A stretch of 64,000 nt of DNA from Vreelandella populi (GTDB taxonomy: Bacteria > Pseudomonadota > Gammaproteobacteria > Pseudomonadales > Halomonadaceae): contig NZ_RZHE01000015.1 of NCBI RefSeq assembly GCF_003989825.1, positions 558,001 to 622,000 on the forward strand, written 5' to 3'. Made by a program: the position numbers and the translations under genes. Below, piece by piece: positions 9,031-19,271 of this stretch. The notes beneath the pieces were generated by a model that saw nothing but the letters and a program-made list of their open reading frames with translations, was not told the DNA's origin and did no database searches. Each line of letters opens with the position of its first letter. The first letter of the stretch is position 1.

Positions 9031-10941
9031 TTAGGCGCTTTGCAGCTCGTCGGCCAGCGAAGCAATCTCTTCGATGGCAGCGGAGAGTTCCTCAGCGCCC
9101 TGCGACTGCTGCTTAGCAGCAGCGGAGGCCTCCTGAGCAGCGTTCTCGGCTTCTTGTGCGGCAGCGGAGATCTGATCGATACCGGACTTCACCTGAGTAA
9201 TGGCGGCACCGATTTCCTCGGCAGATTTGAGAATGTCGCTTGAGCCGGTTTCAACGCTTTGTATGTCGCCAGCCATGCTGTCAAGGTTGCGGGTGATGAT
9301 CACAGCTTTCTGTGCTTCAGCTAGAGCAGCGTTGATAATGTCTTCCAGGTCACGCCCTACTACGCCGATCTGATCCTGTACGGCCTTGACCAGGTCCTTA
9401 ATGCGATCGGCATTTTCGGCCGAGTCATGGGCCAGGTTGCGGATGTCGGTTGCCACGACCACGAAACCCTTGCCGAACTCACCAGCGCGGGCCGCTTCGA
9501 TCGAGCCGTTGACGGCCAGCATGTTGGTCTGGATGGAAACGGTGGTGATGGCGTCAACGATCTTGTCGATACGGCGGCTGACCAGTTCCAATTCCTTGAT
9601 CTGCGCAAGGCTGTCGCGGGTAGCTTCAATCGAGGTGGTCACGCCACGCACCAGCGAATCGATGTTGCCCTTGTTGGCGTCCATCAGCCCCTTGATTGCA
9701 TTGGCCTTATCCAAACTCGAAGTGGCACGACCCTGAGCGACTTCCAGACCTTTTTCGATCTGGTTGACGGCGGCAGATGATTCTTCTGTAGCGGCGGCCT
9801 GGGTCTGGGCGCCCTGGCGGATCTGATCGATCACGGTAGTGATCTGCGATGAGGCGCGATTGATCTCCTGCACGGCGGAAGACAGTTCCTCAGCAGCGGA
9901 CGCTACTTCTTCGGCGCTCTTGGCGACGTCGCTGGAGGATTTCAGCTCTTCAGCCAGTTCGGAGAGGTTCTGCGCGGCCTGTTCGCACTCGGCTAGGGCC
10001 TGGGATTGCTCTTCGACGGTCTTGGCGGATTCCTCGGCGGCTGCCGACTGTTGTTCGGCAGCAGAAGCGATGGCATCAGCGCCACGCAGGGCCTGCTGAG
10101 CGGCGGTGCTGCTCTGTACGGCACCAGCGGCGATCTCTTGGGCACCCTTGACGATCTCGATGCAATCCAGGCGGATCTGCTCGAGCTGAGTGGTGATGGT
10201 GCCGCCCTTCTCTACTTCGCCTTGAATGGCCTGAGCAGACTGGTCGATGCCTTGGGCAATATTTTCTACGTCGTGCTGGATCTTGCCGACCATGTCGGAG
10301 ATCTGCTTGGCACTCTTCTCGGAAGTTTCAGCGAGGGTGCGCACTTCATCTGCAACAACGGCAAAACCTTTGCCATGCTTGCCAGCACGCGCAGCTTCAA
10401 TGGCAGCATTCAGGGCCAGCAGGTTGGTCTGGTCGGCAATGCGACCAACGGCCTTGACAATTTCGCCGATGTTAGCGGCTTGTTGCTTCAGTTCTGCTAC
10501 ACGGTCTACGGAGCCGGCCTGGCGCTGTGCAGCGAGGCTGACGTTGCCGATCAGGGCAGCCACGTCGGTGTTGATGACAGCGGCGAGGTTCTGCATTGCA
10601 TCGGATTTCTCCTGCGCAACGCCGGCGGCCTGTTGCTGCAACTCAATGGAGCGACCGACGATCTCGAACGCCTTGAGCGACTGCTGGGCCGCGCCGGAGG
10701 CTTCCTCGGCGCCGCTGGCGATCTGATCGGCGGCACGCTTGAGTTCCTCTGCGGCGGAAGCAGCTTCGTTCACGCCGGTGGACAGCTGCGTTGTAGCCGC
10801 AGCGATGCGCTCGGCGGCTTGCTGCTGCTTGGCCATTGTACGGGCACGCTTGCGCTGGACTTCAGCGTCACGGGCAACAACACGGGAGACGACAGCGTCT
10901 GATGATGCGGAAGACGCGATTGGTTTCTTCACCAGGGCCAT
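9031..10941 (-). CDS. Soluble chemoreceptor with two signalling tips
   Basis: A 636-residue cytoplasmic receptor with no membrane segment and no recognisable sensor domain, almost all coiled coil and very rich in Ala, Glu and Gln. It has two chemoreceptor hairpin tips. The first is at about residues 172-204 ([15 protein letters not shown] then [12 protein letters not shown]). The second is at about 473-504 ([16 protein letters not shown] then [12 protein letters not shown]). The halves look like a duplicated methyl-accepting domain. It is the first gene of the chemosensory operon, with a good GAGGAA ribosome site before the ATG at 10941. Function as the main signal input for this CheA is inferred from position. 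The architecture is unusual, since most receptors have one tip. Confidence 0.93.
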   Translation of the reverse strand: MALVKKPIASSASSDAVVSRVVARDAEVQRKRARTMAKQQQAAERIAAATTQLSTGVNEAASAAEELKRAADQIASGAEEASGAAQQSLKAFEIVGRSIELQQQAAGVAQEKSDAMQNLAAVINTDVAALIGNVSLAAQRQAGSVDRVAELKQQAANIGEIVKAVGRIADQTNLLALNAAIEAARAGKHGKGFAVVADEVRTLAETSEKSAKQISDMVGKIQHDVENIAQGIDQSAQAIQGEVEKGGTITTQLEQIRLDCIEIVKGAQEIAAGAVQSSTAAQQALRGADAIASAAEQQSAAAEESAKTVEEQSQALAECEQAAQNLSELAEELKSSSDVAKSAEEVASAAEELSSAVQEINRASSQITTVIDQIRQGAQTQAAATEESSAAVNQIEKGLEVAQGRATSSLDKANAIKGLMDANKGNIDSLVRGVTTSIEATRDSLAQIKELELVSRRIDKIVDAITTVSIQTNMLAVNGSIEAARAGEFGKGFVVVATDIRNLAHDSAENADRIKDLVKAVQDQIGVVGRDLEDIINAALAEAQKAVIITRNLDSMAGDIQSVETGSSDILKSAEEIGAAITQVKSGIDQISAAAQEAENAAQEASAAAKQQSQGAEELSAAIEEIASLADELQSA

Positions 10942-11268
10942 AAGATTTCCTCAAGACGGACTAGGTGTGACGAAAAAGGGAATGCAGCTGAGAGCTGTGT
11001 GCTCACACCAAAGCGACTTGACTAGCTAGTAGGCAGAAACGCTTCAGGTCGCCTGTCTTCCGCGACAGGGCTATTTAAGCGAAGAGAGAAAACAGGAACC
11101 ATCAGGCAAACCCTGATAACGACTCAGGAAGCCCCCTAGGGGGCCCCTCCAAGGAAAACTGAAGCCCCTCAAAAGAAAACAGCCAGACAAGAAGTCTGGC
11201 TGTTAAGGAGACATAACAATTGGTCAGATCTTTTTCTATCCGGCCAGAAAAGGAGCCGCGGGTACGAG
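10942..11268. other. Intergenic region between the GGDEF-EAL gene and the chemosensory operon
   Basis: These 327 bases hold no gene I can support. They contain the terminator of the upstream operon (listed separately) and several small inverted repeats: ATCAGG/CCTGAT (11101-11117), the palindrome GCCCCCTAGGGGGC (11131-11144) and CCTGTC/GACAGG (11052-11069). The promoter of the ten-gene chemosensory operon must lie here, probably between 10980 and 11160. I found no convincing sigma-70 or sigma-28 match on the minus strand. Confidence 0.6.
11171..11202 (-). terminator. Rho-independent terminator of the kinase/GGDEF-EAL operon
   Basis: A perfect 9-base stem, CAGCCAGAC (11180-11188) with GTCTGGCTG (11194-11202) and a 5-base loop. 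On the minus strand it is followed by TTTTCTTTT. It lies 67 bases past the stop of the GGDEF-EAL gene and separates that operon from the chemosensory operon. Confidence 0.88.
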
Positions 11269-14200
11269 CTATTCCAACGTATGAAACGCGGGTATTGCTG
11301 GAGGTAAAAAGGCTTCATAGAAAGCATCAGAGACTATAGGTGGACCAAGCAGATATCCCTGAATCTGATCGCACTGGAGCCGTTCAAGTAGCTGCTTCTG
11401 TTCATGCGTTTCGACACCTTCTGCCACAACGGTCATGTCCAGTGAATGCGCCATTTCGATAACACTGCGCACAATGGTCAGATCCGATGGACTACTTTCC
11501 ATATCACGTAAGAAACAACGATCAATCTTTACTGTATCCGGTACGAATGACCTGATAGAACTCAGCGTGGAGTAGCCTGTGCCAAAATCGTCCACGGCAA
11601 CTCGCACCCCCAACGCCTTGAGCCCCTTAATAATTTCTGTACACCTGTCAGCCTCATGCATGATCGACTCGGTCAGCTCCAGCTCCAGGCACCCTGCAGC
11701 AACACCATAGCGCTGTAGCGCACTTTCCACCTGGCCCACCAGGCCCGGCTGAAGCTGTCTGAGCGACAGGTTGACGGCCATGACAAAACCATCCAATTGC
11801 TGCACCTGCCACTGGGCAAGCTGAGCCAGCGCCTGATGAATGCACCATAACCCGACCTGTACGATCAGCCCCGACCGCTCAAGTAGAGGCACAAAGCGCA
11901 GCGGGCTGACGAGCCCATGAACCGGATGATTCCAACGAATCAGGGCCTCGGCCCCACAGATTTGTTGTGAATTCAGGTCAAGCTTCGGTTGATAGTAAAG
12001 AACGAATTCCTGCTTCTCTAGAGCGCGACTGAGCTCGGTCTCCAAACGCAACGCATCGGTATCATCCTGCAGCAATCCGGGAATGAAGCATTGATAGCCT
12101 GTTAACCCCGCTTTTTGCACAGCATAGGCTGCTGCCGTGGCACTTCTGAGCAAAGCCTCTTCGTTGTCCCCGTCAACCGGAAAGCGTGCCACACCGATTC
12201 CGGCTGTCATTGTGACCAGCTCTTCGCTCAGAGCGAAAGGTTGTCTGAACTCGTCCAGCAGCGTTTGGACAAGCCTTGAGTAATACGCAATGTCCTCTTC
12301 CCGGCTGAGTAAAATGGCAAATTCATCACTGGCAATGCATGCCAAATACCCGCGGCTATCCAGGGCAGATTGAAGTCGCAAAGTGACCTGCTTAATCAGG
12401 TCCTGTTTTGCTTGTTGACCAAGACACTGCCGGACCCACTTGAGACGATCCAGGCTGATCAATAACAGCAGAAACTCCTGGTTCAGCTGGCTCGCCTGGG
12501 TACACTGTGCTTTCAACCGATTGCAAAACAGGGCCTGATTAGGCAAGCCGCTCGCGGTATCAAGTTGTTCCAATGAGACCAACCGATCCTGGTATGTCCG
12601 TGCTTCCGTAATGTCTTCGGCAATTCCAACGATACGCTCGGGTTTGCCGTCAGCATCGTAAAAAGGGAATGCCCGGTTGCGTATCCAGAAAACTCGACCA
12701 CAGGCGTCGATCGCCCGGTATTCCACCTCGGCGGGTTCCAAATTCTGTAGCAGGTTTTCTTGGAACTGAAAGGCCCGCGCCTTATCGTCTGGGTGGACCA
12801 GATAAAGCCAGGTTTCAAGATCGTCATACAGACACTGCGGTGCCATGTCCCAAATTTTTTCAAGCGCGGGACTCACATAACTGAGCCCACCCTTGGCGAT
12901 ATCATAAACCCAATAGACATATGGCAGGTATTCCACCATTTCTCGAAAGCGGGTTTCGCTAGCCTGCAGATTCGCAATCAGTTCATGCTGCAGACTGATG
13001 TCCTCATGCATGACAAGGAATTGTCTGCGCTCAGTCGCCATGGGCAGTGCGTTGACCTGAAATATCTTTCTTCCTTCAGCCAGATTGGCCACGTACTCCA
13101 GAGTAAAAGGGTCGCCGGTGCCATTCAGCAATGCCCGAGTTCTGTCGATGAACTCAGGGCTTGAGGAATCACCACGCTGAGATGCCATGTTACACAGTTC
13201 AAAATAACTACAGCCAATGCCTGTCCAGGACTGCAAGTCAGCACTACGCTGAAAGTGGTTTATCCATGCCTGGTTCACCGAAAGAATGCAGCCAGCCTCA
13301 TCAAGTACACAAAACGGATGCGGCACTGCGTCGATGATGCTCTTTGCGTAGGTTTCTGCATCGATAAGGCGGCGCTCATGCTGCTTTTGTACGCTCACAT
13401 CCTGCATGCATCCTACCAGCAGGCCCTGTGGATAAGCTTGGAATGTCAACAATTCGCCGAGAAACTGAAAGTCACGCCATGTATTGGCGCAAACGGTATC
13501 GCGAACGCGTGCTTGCACGTTAAGAAACTTCTCGCCTTCGTTTAGGTCCAGTAGTGCAGCAACAAGGGCCAGACGGTCTTCAGGATGCAATTGGCGCAGC
13601 CAATTATCCTTCGAAGATTTAGCCGTCAATCTGTCTATGCCAAGTAACGAGGCTGCCTGTTCTGAGAGAATCAACTCATTGGTTGCCAAATCAAACTGCC
13701 AATCGGCAAAGCGTGCGACCTTCTGGGTCAGCCGCAGCCGCGTTTCAGCCGCCTGGCTTTGCTGAAGCGTCTCAACCTGAGCAGTAATATCGCTGAAGAA
13801 AACGTAGATGCCTTCCGGTTTGGGATAGGCATCGACACGGCACCATATCTTCAAGGGCTCAAAGTAGGCTTCAAAGTGTCGTGGTATGCCAGATTCCAGT
13901 ACATCGCAGGAGGCTAGCGCGAAATCACCGGCCAAAGCGTCTGGAAACGCTTCGCCAAAAGCCATCCCCAACAACTTATCCGCTTCATAACCAAGCAGTT
14001 TCTCGGCCTTGTTGTTCAACTGAAGGAAACGACCTTCCCTGTCGACACAAAAAAAGCCGTCGTTGAGGCTTTCAAGCAGGTCCTGAAAGTTATGATTAGC
14101 CGCCTGAAGCTGTTGGGCACTGCTTTGAAGGTCTGTTACATCCCAAGACAAGGCCAGGATTGATTCAACATTCCCTTTCAGGCCGAATATGGGGACGACC

Positions 14201-14889
14201 AAGACATCCCACCATTTTGGCGTGCCTGCCAATGTGGGGCAGAATCCCGAGAAGCTCCCCGGCCTTCCCTCCTTGGCTTCATTGAAAGCACGTTGTACGG
14301 CATCCCTGCTATCATCTGACCAGAAATCTAACCAGTTACTATCATGAAGGTTTGCAAAATCACAGATCTCCATCAGTGACTGACCTGCCACATTCATGTT
14401 CTTCAACCGCCCCTGAAGATCAACCTCTTTTAAGCATCCATTGTCGAGATGAAGAATAACCTCACTAAATTGTGTCAAAAGCCGGTTGCGTTTTGTTGCA
14501 TGATCCAGAGCACTGCGTAAGGTGTATACCCAGCCGATCAAATAACCGACCAGCGCCCCGAGTCCAGTTATAAGCAGCGTTTTTGAGGAAGCCATAGTGA
14601 AGCGAGGATCAACGACTTGCCATACCAAATAACCCAGGCTGATCACCACCAGGCAAGCTAGCATTACCTTATGCGCAGCTTTAGTGGCGCCAGCCACGGC
14701 AAAGGCTCCCACACACAGGCCAAGTGAGACTGTGCCTAATCCCGAATGCAGACTCATCAGGCTCCCGACCAGCGCAAGCAGTGCCGTAAGCCATATTGCC
14801 CAGGCAGGAAAATGATCTATTCTCCAGCGGCAGGTAATATGCCGAGTCAGGTAACGTTCTAAAAAGTCATCGACATGGGACGCAGACAT
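11269..14889 (-). CDS. Membrane multi-PAS GGDEF-EAL protein, probable c-di-GMP phosphodiesterase
   Basis: A 1206-residue protein. Residues about 25-140 form four or five hydrophobic segments. About five PAS/PAC sensor domains follow (about 145-765), then GGDEF (about 770-930) and EAL (about 945-1190). The GGDEF active site reads ASDEF instead of GGDEF, so cyclase activity is doubtful and the domain may be regulatory. The EAL domain has the expected residues: EALIRW, NLS, ELTES, DDFGTGYS, KIDR, EGVET and QGYLLGPP, which predicts hydrolysis of c-di-GMP. The gene follows the NarL-type regulator by 111 bases on the same strand and ends in a strong terminator, so it is probably in one operon with the two-component pair. 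The ligands of the PAS domains are unknown. Confidence 0.92.
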   Translation of the reverse strand: MSASHVDDFLERYLTRHITCRWRIDHFPAWAIWLTALLALVGSLMSLHSGLGTVSLGLCVGAFAVAGATKAAHKVMLACLVVISLGYLVWQVVDPRFTMASSKTLLITGLGALVGYLIGWVYTLRSALDHATKRNRLLTQFSEVILHLDNGCLKEVDLQGRLKNMNVAGQSLMEICDFANLHDSNWLDFWSDDSRDAVQRAFNEAKEGRPGSFSGFCPTLAGTPKWWDVLVVPIFGLKGNVESILALSWDVTDLQSSAQQLQAANHNFQDLLESLNDGFFCVDREGRFLQLNNKAEKLLGYEADKLLGMAFGEAFPDALAGDFALASCDVLESGIPRHFEAYFEPLKIWCRVDAYPKPEGIYVFFSDITAQVETLQQSQAAETRLRLTQKVARFADWQFDLATNELILSEQAASLLGIDRLTAKSSKDNWLRQLHPEDRLALVAALLDLNEGEKFLNVQARVRDTVCANTWRDFQFLGELLTFQAYPQGLLVGCMQDVSVQKQHERRLIDAETYAKSIIDAVPHPFCVLDEAGCILSVNQAWINHFQRSADLQSWTGIGCSYFELCNMASQRGDSSSPEFIDRTRALLNGTGDPFTLEYVANLAEGRKIFQVNALPMATERRQFLVMHEDISLQHELIANLQASETRFREMVEYLPYVYWVYDIAKGGLSYVSPALEKIWDMAPQCLYDDLETWLYLVHPDDKARAFQFQENLLQNLEPAEVEYRAIDACGRVFWIRNRAFPFYDADGKPERIVGIAEDITEARTYQDRLVSLEQLDTASGLPNQALFCNRLKAQCTQASQLNQEFLLLLISLDRLKWVRQCLGQQAKQDLIKQVTLRLQSALDSRGYLACIASDEFAILLSREEDIAYYSRLVQTLLDEFRQPFALSEELVTMTAGIGVARFPVDGDNEEALLRSATAAAYAVQKAGLTGYQCFIPGLLQDDTDALRLETELSRALEKQEFVLYYQPKLDLNSQQICGAEALIRWNHPVHGLVSPLRFVPLLERSGLIVQVGLWCIHQALAQLAQWQVQQLDGFVMAVNLSLRQLQPGLVGQVESALQRYGVAAGCLELELTESIMHEADRCTEIIKGLKALGVRVAVDDFGTGYSTLSSIRSFVPDTVKIDRCFLRDMESSPSDLTIVRSVIEMAHSLDMTVVAEGVETHEQKQLLERLQCDQIQGYLLGPPIVSDAFYEAFLPPAIPAFHTLE

Positions 14890-15000
14890 GGTGTGCTCAC
14901 TTTTTCGACCAATAACCCAGTTTGCAGTATCGGCTCGGAGCCATCCATCGGGAATTTCCCTAGGAAAAGGTGAAGAGCCTCCTCACCGGTAATAGAAACC

Positions 15001-15669
15001 TTAATCCTCGGGGCTAACCAATCTCTCTCGAACCGCGTAAAGCACCAGAGACGGAATGTCATGCAGATTGAGCCGATCCATGATCTGGGAGCGATGCGTC
15101 TCGACCGTTTTCATGCTGATTCCCAATCCCTGGCTGATATCTCTGGTAGAGCAACCTCGCGCAATGAGCCTGAGGATTTCCGTTTGCCTTGGGGTCAGTG
15201 CCGGTGTATTAGCCTTGCTGCGGGCCGAAGGTTCGACGATAGCGGATTGAATGACAGTCCTGGCAACACCTGGGCTCAGGTAGGACTCGTTTCTGGCTAG
15301 CGCCTGTAATGCTAGCTCCAGTTCTTGGGCAGCGGCGTCCTTCAATAAATAGCCACCTGCACCTAGCCTGAGCGCCGCCAGAACGTAGTCGGGCGTATCG
15401 TGCATGGATAGAATCAGCACCTGCACGTTGGGGAATCGGGTGCGTATCTGTTGCAAGGCATCCAGACCACTTAAGTGCCGCATGTTAATATCCAGCAGCA
15501 GGATGTCAGGCTGGGCTTTGGTCAGAATCATCTCCACGTCTCTGCCATCGCTGCCTTCCGCCACCACTTCATGTCCCGGCTGGTCTTCCACAAGCGCCTT
15601 GAGCCCAGCCCTTACCAACGCGTGATCGTCCACTAACGCCACTCGCTTTACAGCAATCATTTCGTTCAT
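15001..15669 (-). CDS. NarL/LuxR-family response regulator
   Basis: A 222-residue regulator with an N-terminal receiver (VALVDDHALVRAG; phospho-acceptor D60 in LLLDINMRHLSG) and a C-terminal LuxR-type helix-turn-helix (about 158-215, LTPRQTEILRLIARGCS then MKTVETHRSQIMDRL). It is the partner of the histidine kinase directly upstream, overlapping its stop by four bases (ATGA). The target genes are unknown, but the co-oriented GGDEF-EAL gene downstream suggests a link to c-di-GMP-controlled behaviour. Confidence 0.94.
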   Translation of the reverse strand: MNEMIAVKRVALVDDHALVRAGLKALVEDQPGHEVVAEGSDGRDVEMILTKAQPDILLLDINMRHLSGLDALQQIRTRFPNVQVLILSMHDTPDYVLAALRLGAGGYLLKDAAAQELELALQALARNESYLSPGVARTVIQSAIVEPSARSKANTPALTPRQTEILRLIARGCSTRDISQGLGISMKTVETHRSQIMDRLNLHDIPSLVLYAVRERLVSPED

Positions 15670-16928
15670 GCTTCACGCTGGGCAGGCAAGCACGCAGTAA
15701 TACGTGTCCCCACTCCCTCAAGGCTGTTAATAGTGAGATGTCCTCCCAAAGAGGCCACCCGTTCTCGCATGCTGGTCAAGCCCAGGCTATGAATTCCAAG
15801 GGCCGCGTCTGAAGTATCGAAGCCACAGCCGTCATCCAATACTTCAAGCCGTAATCCATCCTGGTCACGATTCAGCATGATCCGCAAGTTGTCCGCCTGG
15901 GCGTGTTTTGTTGCATTGTTCACCGCCTCTTGCACGATTCTGAAAGCGGCAACCGCCTTGGCAGGTGATATCGTGTCAAGAAGCCCTTCTACCTGAAGCT
16001 CCCAGGCTGTTTGTGTTGCCTCAAGAAAACGAGACAAGTGCCAGCGAAGTGCTGCTTCCAGACCCAAGGTCTCCAACTGCAACGGGTGTAACGATAAAGA
16101 CAAGCGGCGGACCTTTGCCAGGGCCTGGTCGGTGCCTTCAACCAGTCCGCTGGTGATCGCTATAGCTTCTGGATTGTCGAGTTTTCGAATCAACCGTTGC
16201 ATATAAAGCTTAAGCCCTGTCAGCTGTTGGCCAATGTCATCATGGAGGTCTCGTGCAATCTCACGCCGTTCGATCTCCTGAATCTCGATGAGCCGTTGGG
16301 AGAGATGTTTCAATTGGCTATTGGCCTCTTCCAGGTCAAGCTGCATCTTCTGGTCTTGGGTTACATCACGCAACAACCACTGCACCTCTCGGCCATCTTC
16401 GCCTTCCACTAGGATTTCCGTGACCTCTGCGTCGAACTCGCTGCCATCCAGACGCCTGAGTTTTAAGCGACGTGTCTGCTGTCCCTTAGTCAATCCCTGC
16501 TGTAAGGCATGGAGACGATCCAGCTCCCGCGCTCGTCTAGATGAAGGAATGCACCAGGACAAATCAAAAGTTGCCGGTAATTGCCCTGACGAATCGCCCA
16601 GCATTCGATAAGCAGCTGAATTGGCAAATATAATACGTGACTTACAGAAAGTGATTAGACCTTGTGGCAGGATATCTACCAAGCTCTGGTGTGCAGCTTC
16701 CTTTCGACGCAATGCGGCGCTGTGCTGGACATATACAGATTTATCATTCAATACGGCAACCGGAAGTAGATGAGTCTTGAAAAAATCGCAATTAGGCTTC
16801 TCGGTAGGCTGATATAAAGAATTCTCGCGTTGTTTACTCATCCCTGAAGTAAATGCTTGCTGCGCTCCAAGCAGAACATGCCACGATCCAGCAATTTTTT
16901 TTGCATGATCTAAAATAAGTGACAACAT
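15666..16928 (-). CDS. PAS-containing NarX/UhpB-type histidine kinase
   Basis: A 420-residue sensor kinase without obvious membrane segments. A PAS domain lies at about 75-195. The HisKA_3 dimerisation domain has the phospho-accepting His229 in REIARDLHDDIGQQL, and the HATPase has EAVNNATKHA and GLTSMRERV. HisKA_3 kinases pair with NarL-type regulators, which fits the overlapping downstream gene. The start is uncertain: neither the ATG at 16928 nor the one at 16841 has a good ribosome site, and I kept the longer form. The first 70 residues match nothing I recognise. Confidence 0.9.
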   Translation of the reverse strand: MLSLILDHAKKIAGSWHVLLGAQQAFTSGMSKQRENSLYQPTEKPNCDFFKTHLLPVAVLNDKSVYVQHSAALRRKEAAHQSLVDILPQGLITFCKSRIIFANSAAYRMLGDSSGQLPATFDLSWCIPSSRRARELDRLHALQQGLTKGQQTRRLKLRRLDGSEFDAEVTEILVEGEDGREVQWLLRDVTQDQKMQLDLEEANSQLKHLSQRLIEIQEIERREIARDLHDDIGQQLTGLKLYMQRLIRKLDNPEAIAITSGLVEGTDQALAKVRRLSLSLHPLQLETLGLEAALRWHLSRFLEATQTAWELQVEGLLDTISPAKAVAAFRIVQEAVNNATKHAQADNLRIMLNRDQDGLRLEVLDDGCGFDTSDAALGIHSLGLTSMRERVASLGGHLTINSLEGVGTRITACLPAQREA

Positions 16929-17532
16929 TGCTTTTGTGCTAGGTCCGGTCAGTATATGAGAAGAGAGGCTTTCTCCAACAAGTATCGGTTTTTATCAAAG
17001 CCTTTTTAGGTTTTTTGAAAGCGTTTTAAGTGGCAATAGCTAACCGAACAGGAAGTAGCCCGGCCGAGCGTATATAACATTACGCGGCTAATTTAATCAT
17101 AGGGTCAGAAATTCGATTAACTAGAAAAGCAGAAAACACTAGCTTTTCTTTTCCTTTTACTGTTGTTTTCACTGCGGACCATGAATCACGTCCAATGCAA
17201 TGACCACCCATTATTCAAGGGTACTCTCTACTCCAACGCACCGCCGTGCCAAATCGAGTTTGTGGATATCTCATCGGAAATTGAGAGTGGATAACGATTT
17301 CAAAGTAGGTAGCTCTTCTGGCATGTGTTTAAGCTCGACCTCCCATCGATAAATTTATATTTAAAATCAATGGTTTAAATAATTTATTTTATTATCTAAA
17401 TATTGGCCTACCGATGCCGATAATTCTTAAACTCATCTTAAACATGCCTTTTATGTTTGTTGTGACGTAGCGCCTTCCCAATGGCTGGGTGCACTCAAGG
17501 CTGATTGATCCCACTATTTCAAGAGTATAATA
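16929..17532. other. Divergent intergenic region between the kinase operon and a chemoreceptor gene
   Basis: These 604 bases hold no credible gene. The right part (about 17345-17410) is very AT-rich and leads into a sigma-28 promoter listed separately. An inverted repeat AGAAAAGC/GCTTTTCT with a pyrimidine-rich tail lies at about 17122-17155 and resembles a plus-strand terminator with no gene ahead of it. A promoter for the minus-strand kinase must lie in the left part, but I found no clear match. Confidence 0.6.
17397..17423 (+). promoter_or_regulatory. Sigma-28 (FliA) flagellar-class promoter
   Basis: TAAA at 17397-17400, a 15-base spacer, and GCCGATAA at 17416-17423. This matches the enteric/pseudomonad FliA consensus TAAA-N15-GCCGATAA exactly. 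It lies about 110 bases upstream of the chemoreceptor ATG, in the correct orientation, and implies that this receptor is expressed together with late flagellar genes. Confidence 0.88.
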
Positions 17533-19224
17533 ATGGCTAATTCATTGAAAAACATGACTATTAGAACAGGTTTAACAGCTGTTCTGGGTTTGTTTACTAT
17601 CCTGATACTTCTTGTCGCTGCGTTGGGCTATCAATCCAGCTCTCTAGGTGCTAGTTCGATTGACGAACTTAACAGTATCAATGTTAAGCAATTGAACACG
17701 CTTAACCGTGCGCAAGTGAATATCGCTGACACCCAGCTGTTTTTCCTTAATCACCTCGACGCTTTGAACGAAGGGGAACAGGCTCTAGCAGAAGCTCATC
17801 TAGTAAAAGCAAACCAAATGCTACAGAGAGCCCAGCAACATTTTGTTGCCTTCGCAGCAATACCAAAGACGGGGCAGGGAAAACCCTTTGCAGATGCAAT
17901 TGAAGACGCATTTAATCAACTTATAGCCAGAGGTCTAAGACCACAGTACGAGGCACTAAATCGCAACAATGACAGCGCTTTTCGTGCGGCTAAACGTGAA
18001 GGTGACCAGCTCAACTTAGCCTACATGCAGGCTAATGAAGCCTTCGTTGATTATGCCAACTCACGTGGTCAGAATCTTATGGCTGATTATCAATCAACCA
18101 TGACAACGTTTAGTTATGTTGGGCTAATTGCATTGCTTCTGGTTGTCCTCTGTGTCGTCTTAGTTCGGGTAGGCATGATGCGTGTTGTCATTCGCCCCCT
18201 TCAGGAAGCCGTGCAGCATTTTGAGCGCATCGCCCAGGGTGACTTGTCACATAAGATTGTGGATCGCGGACGAAACGAAATTGGCCAACTGTTCGCGGCC
18301 ATGCAGCATATGCAGTCGGGGCTTTATCAAACCGTCTCAACTGTACGTGACAGCAGTGGTTCAATCCATATCGGTGCGCGTGAAATTTCTGGTGGCAATG
18401 CTGACCTTTCTTCACGCACTGAACAGCAAGCAGCGTCACTGCAAGAGACGGCTGCCAGCATGGAACAGCTTACTGCGACAGTGAAGCAAAACTCAGATAA
18501 TGCACGCCAGGGTAGCACCCTAGCAGGTGATGCCTCTGCCACGGCAGCCCGTGGAGGTAAGGCCGTAGATCAAGTTGTTGTAACGATGCATGGTATAGCA
18601 GAAAGCTCTAAAAAAATTAGCGATATCATTGGCGTGATCGACTCCATTGCCTTTCAGACCAATATTTTGGCACTTAATGCCTCTGTTGAAGCTGCTCGGG
18701 CAGGTGAGCAGGGCCGCGGCTTTGCGGTTGTTGCTACTGAAGTACGCAACCTGGCAAGCCGCAGTGCTGACGCCGCGAAGGAGATTCGGGCACTGATCGA
18801 GACATCGGCGGGCCAGGTTCAACAGGGCTCTAGCTTAGTAGAAGGGGCTGGTCAGACGATGGAGGAGATCATGGCCTCAGTAAAGCGTGTGGCCGATATC
18901 ATGGACGAAATTTCTGCTGCTTCTGCGGAGCAAAGTGATGGGATTGAACAGGTGAGCCAAGCAGTTTCACAGATGGATGAGGTTACTCAGCAGAACGCTG
19001 CCCTTGTTCAGCAAGCCGCCACAGCGGCAACGTCCCTTGAAGAGCAAGCCGCGCAACTTGAATCGGCTGTGTCTATCTTCAAACTGGTGGATGGTGAGAT
19101 TCGCGGCGCTCTACCTATCGGTAAACCTGCTATAAGGTCAATCTCCCCTACTCAACAAGTTCGGCCTACTAGTGGAAAGTTTGCTAGCTCCAAAGCAGCG
19201 GAACTGGAATGGGAAGAGTTTTGA
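17533..19224 (+). CDS. Transmembrane methyl-accepting chemotaxis protein with C-terminal pentapeptide
   Basis: A 563-residue classical chemoreceptor. Membrane segment 1 is at about 13-33, a periplasmic four-helix-bundle sensor at about 34-195, membrane segment 2 at about 196-216, HAMP at about 217-270, then the methylated helices and the signalling tip ([28 protein letters not shown]). It ends in EWEEF, which resembles the NWETF-type CheR/CheB docking pentapeptide of enteric receptors. The gene stands alone behind a FliA promoter and is followed by a weak terminator. The ligand cannot be deduced. It probably feeds a flagellar chemotaxis array; whether that array uses the CheA of this window is open. 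Confidence 0.96.
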   Translation: MANSLKNMTIRTGLTAVLGLFTILILLVAALGYQSSSLGASSIDELNSINVKQLNTLNRAQVNIADTQLFFLNHLDALNEGEQALAEAHLVKANQMLQRAQQHFVAFAAIPKTGQGKPFADAIEDAFNQLIARGLRPQYEALNRNNDSAFRAAKREGDQLNLAYMQANEAFVDYANSRGQNLMADYQSTMTTFSYVGLIALLLVVLCVVLVRVGMMRVVIRPLQEAVQHFERIAQGDLSHKIVDRGRNEIGQLFAAMQHMQSGLYQTVSTVRDSSGSIHIGAREISGGNADLSSRTEQQAASLQETAASMEQLTATVKQNSDNARQGSTLAGDASATAARGGKAVDQVVVTMHGIAESSKKISDIIGVIDSIAFQTNILALNASVEAARAGEQGRGFAVVATEVRNLASRSADAAKEIRALIETSAGQVQQGSSLVEGAGQTMEEIMASVKRVADIMDEISAASAEQSDGIEQVSQAVSQMDEVTQQNAALVQQAATAATSLEEQAAQLESAVSIFKLVDGEIRGALPIGKPAIRSISPTQQVRPTSGKFASSKAAELEWEEF

Positions 19225-19271
19225 AAAGGAGTTTAAATCAAGTTCTGGTTATCGCCCAATAGGGGTTTAAA

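Noticed and set aside
10942..11160. Possible FliA promoter for the chemosensory operon
   Set aside because: No minus-strand match to TAAA-N15-GCCGATAA better than half of the bases was found in this stretch.
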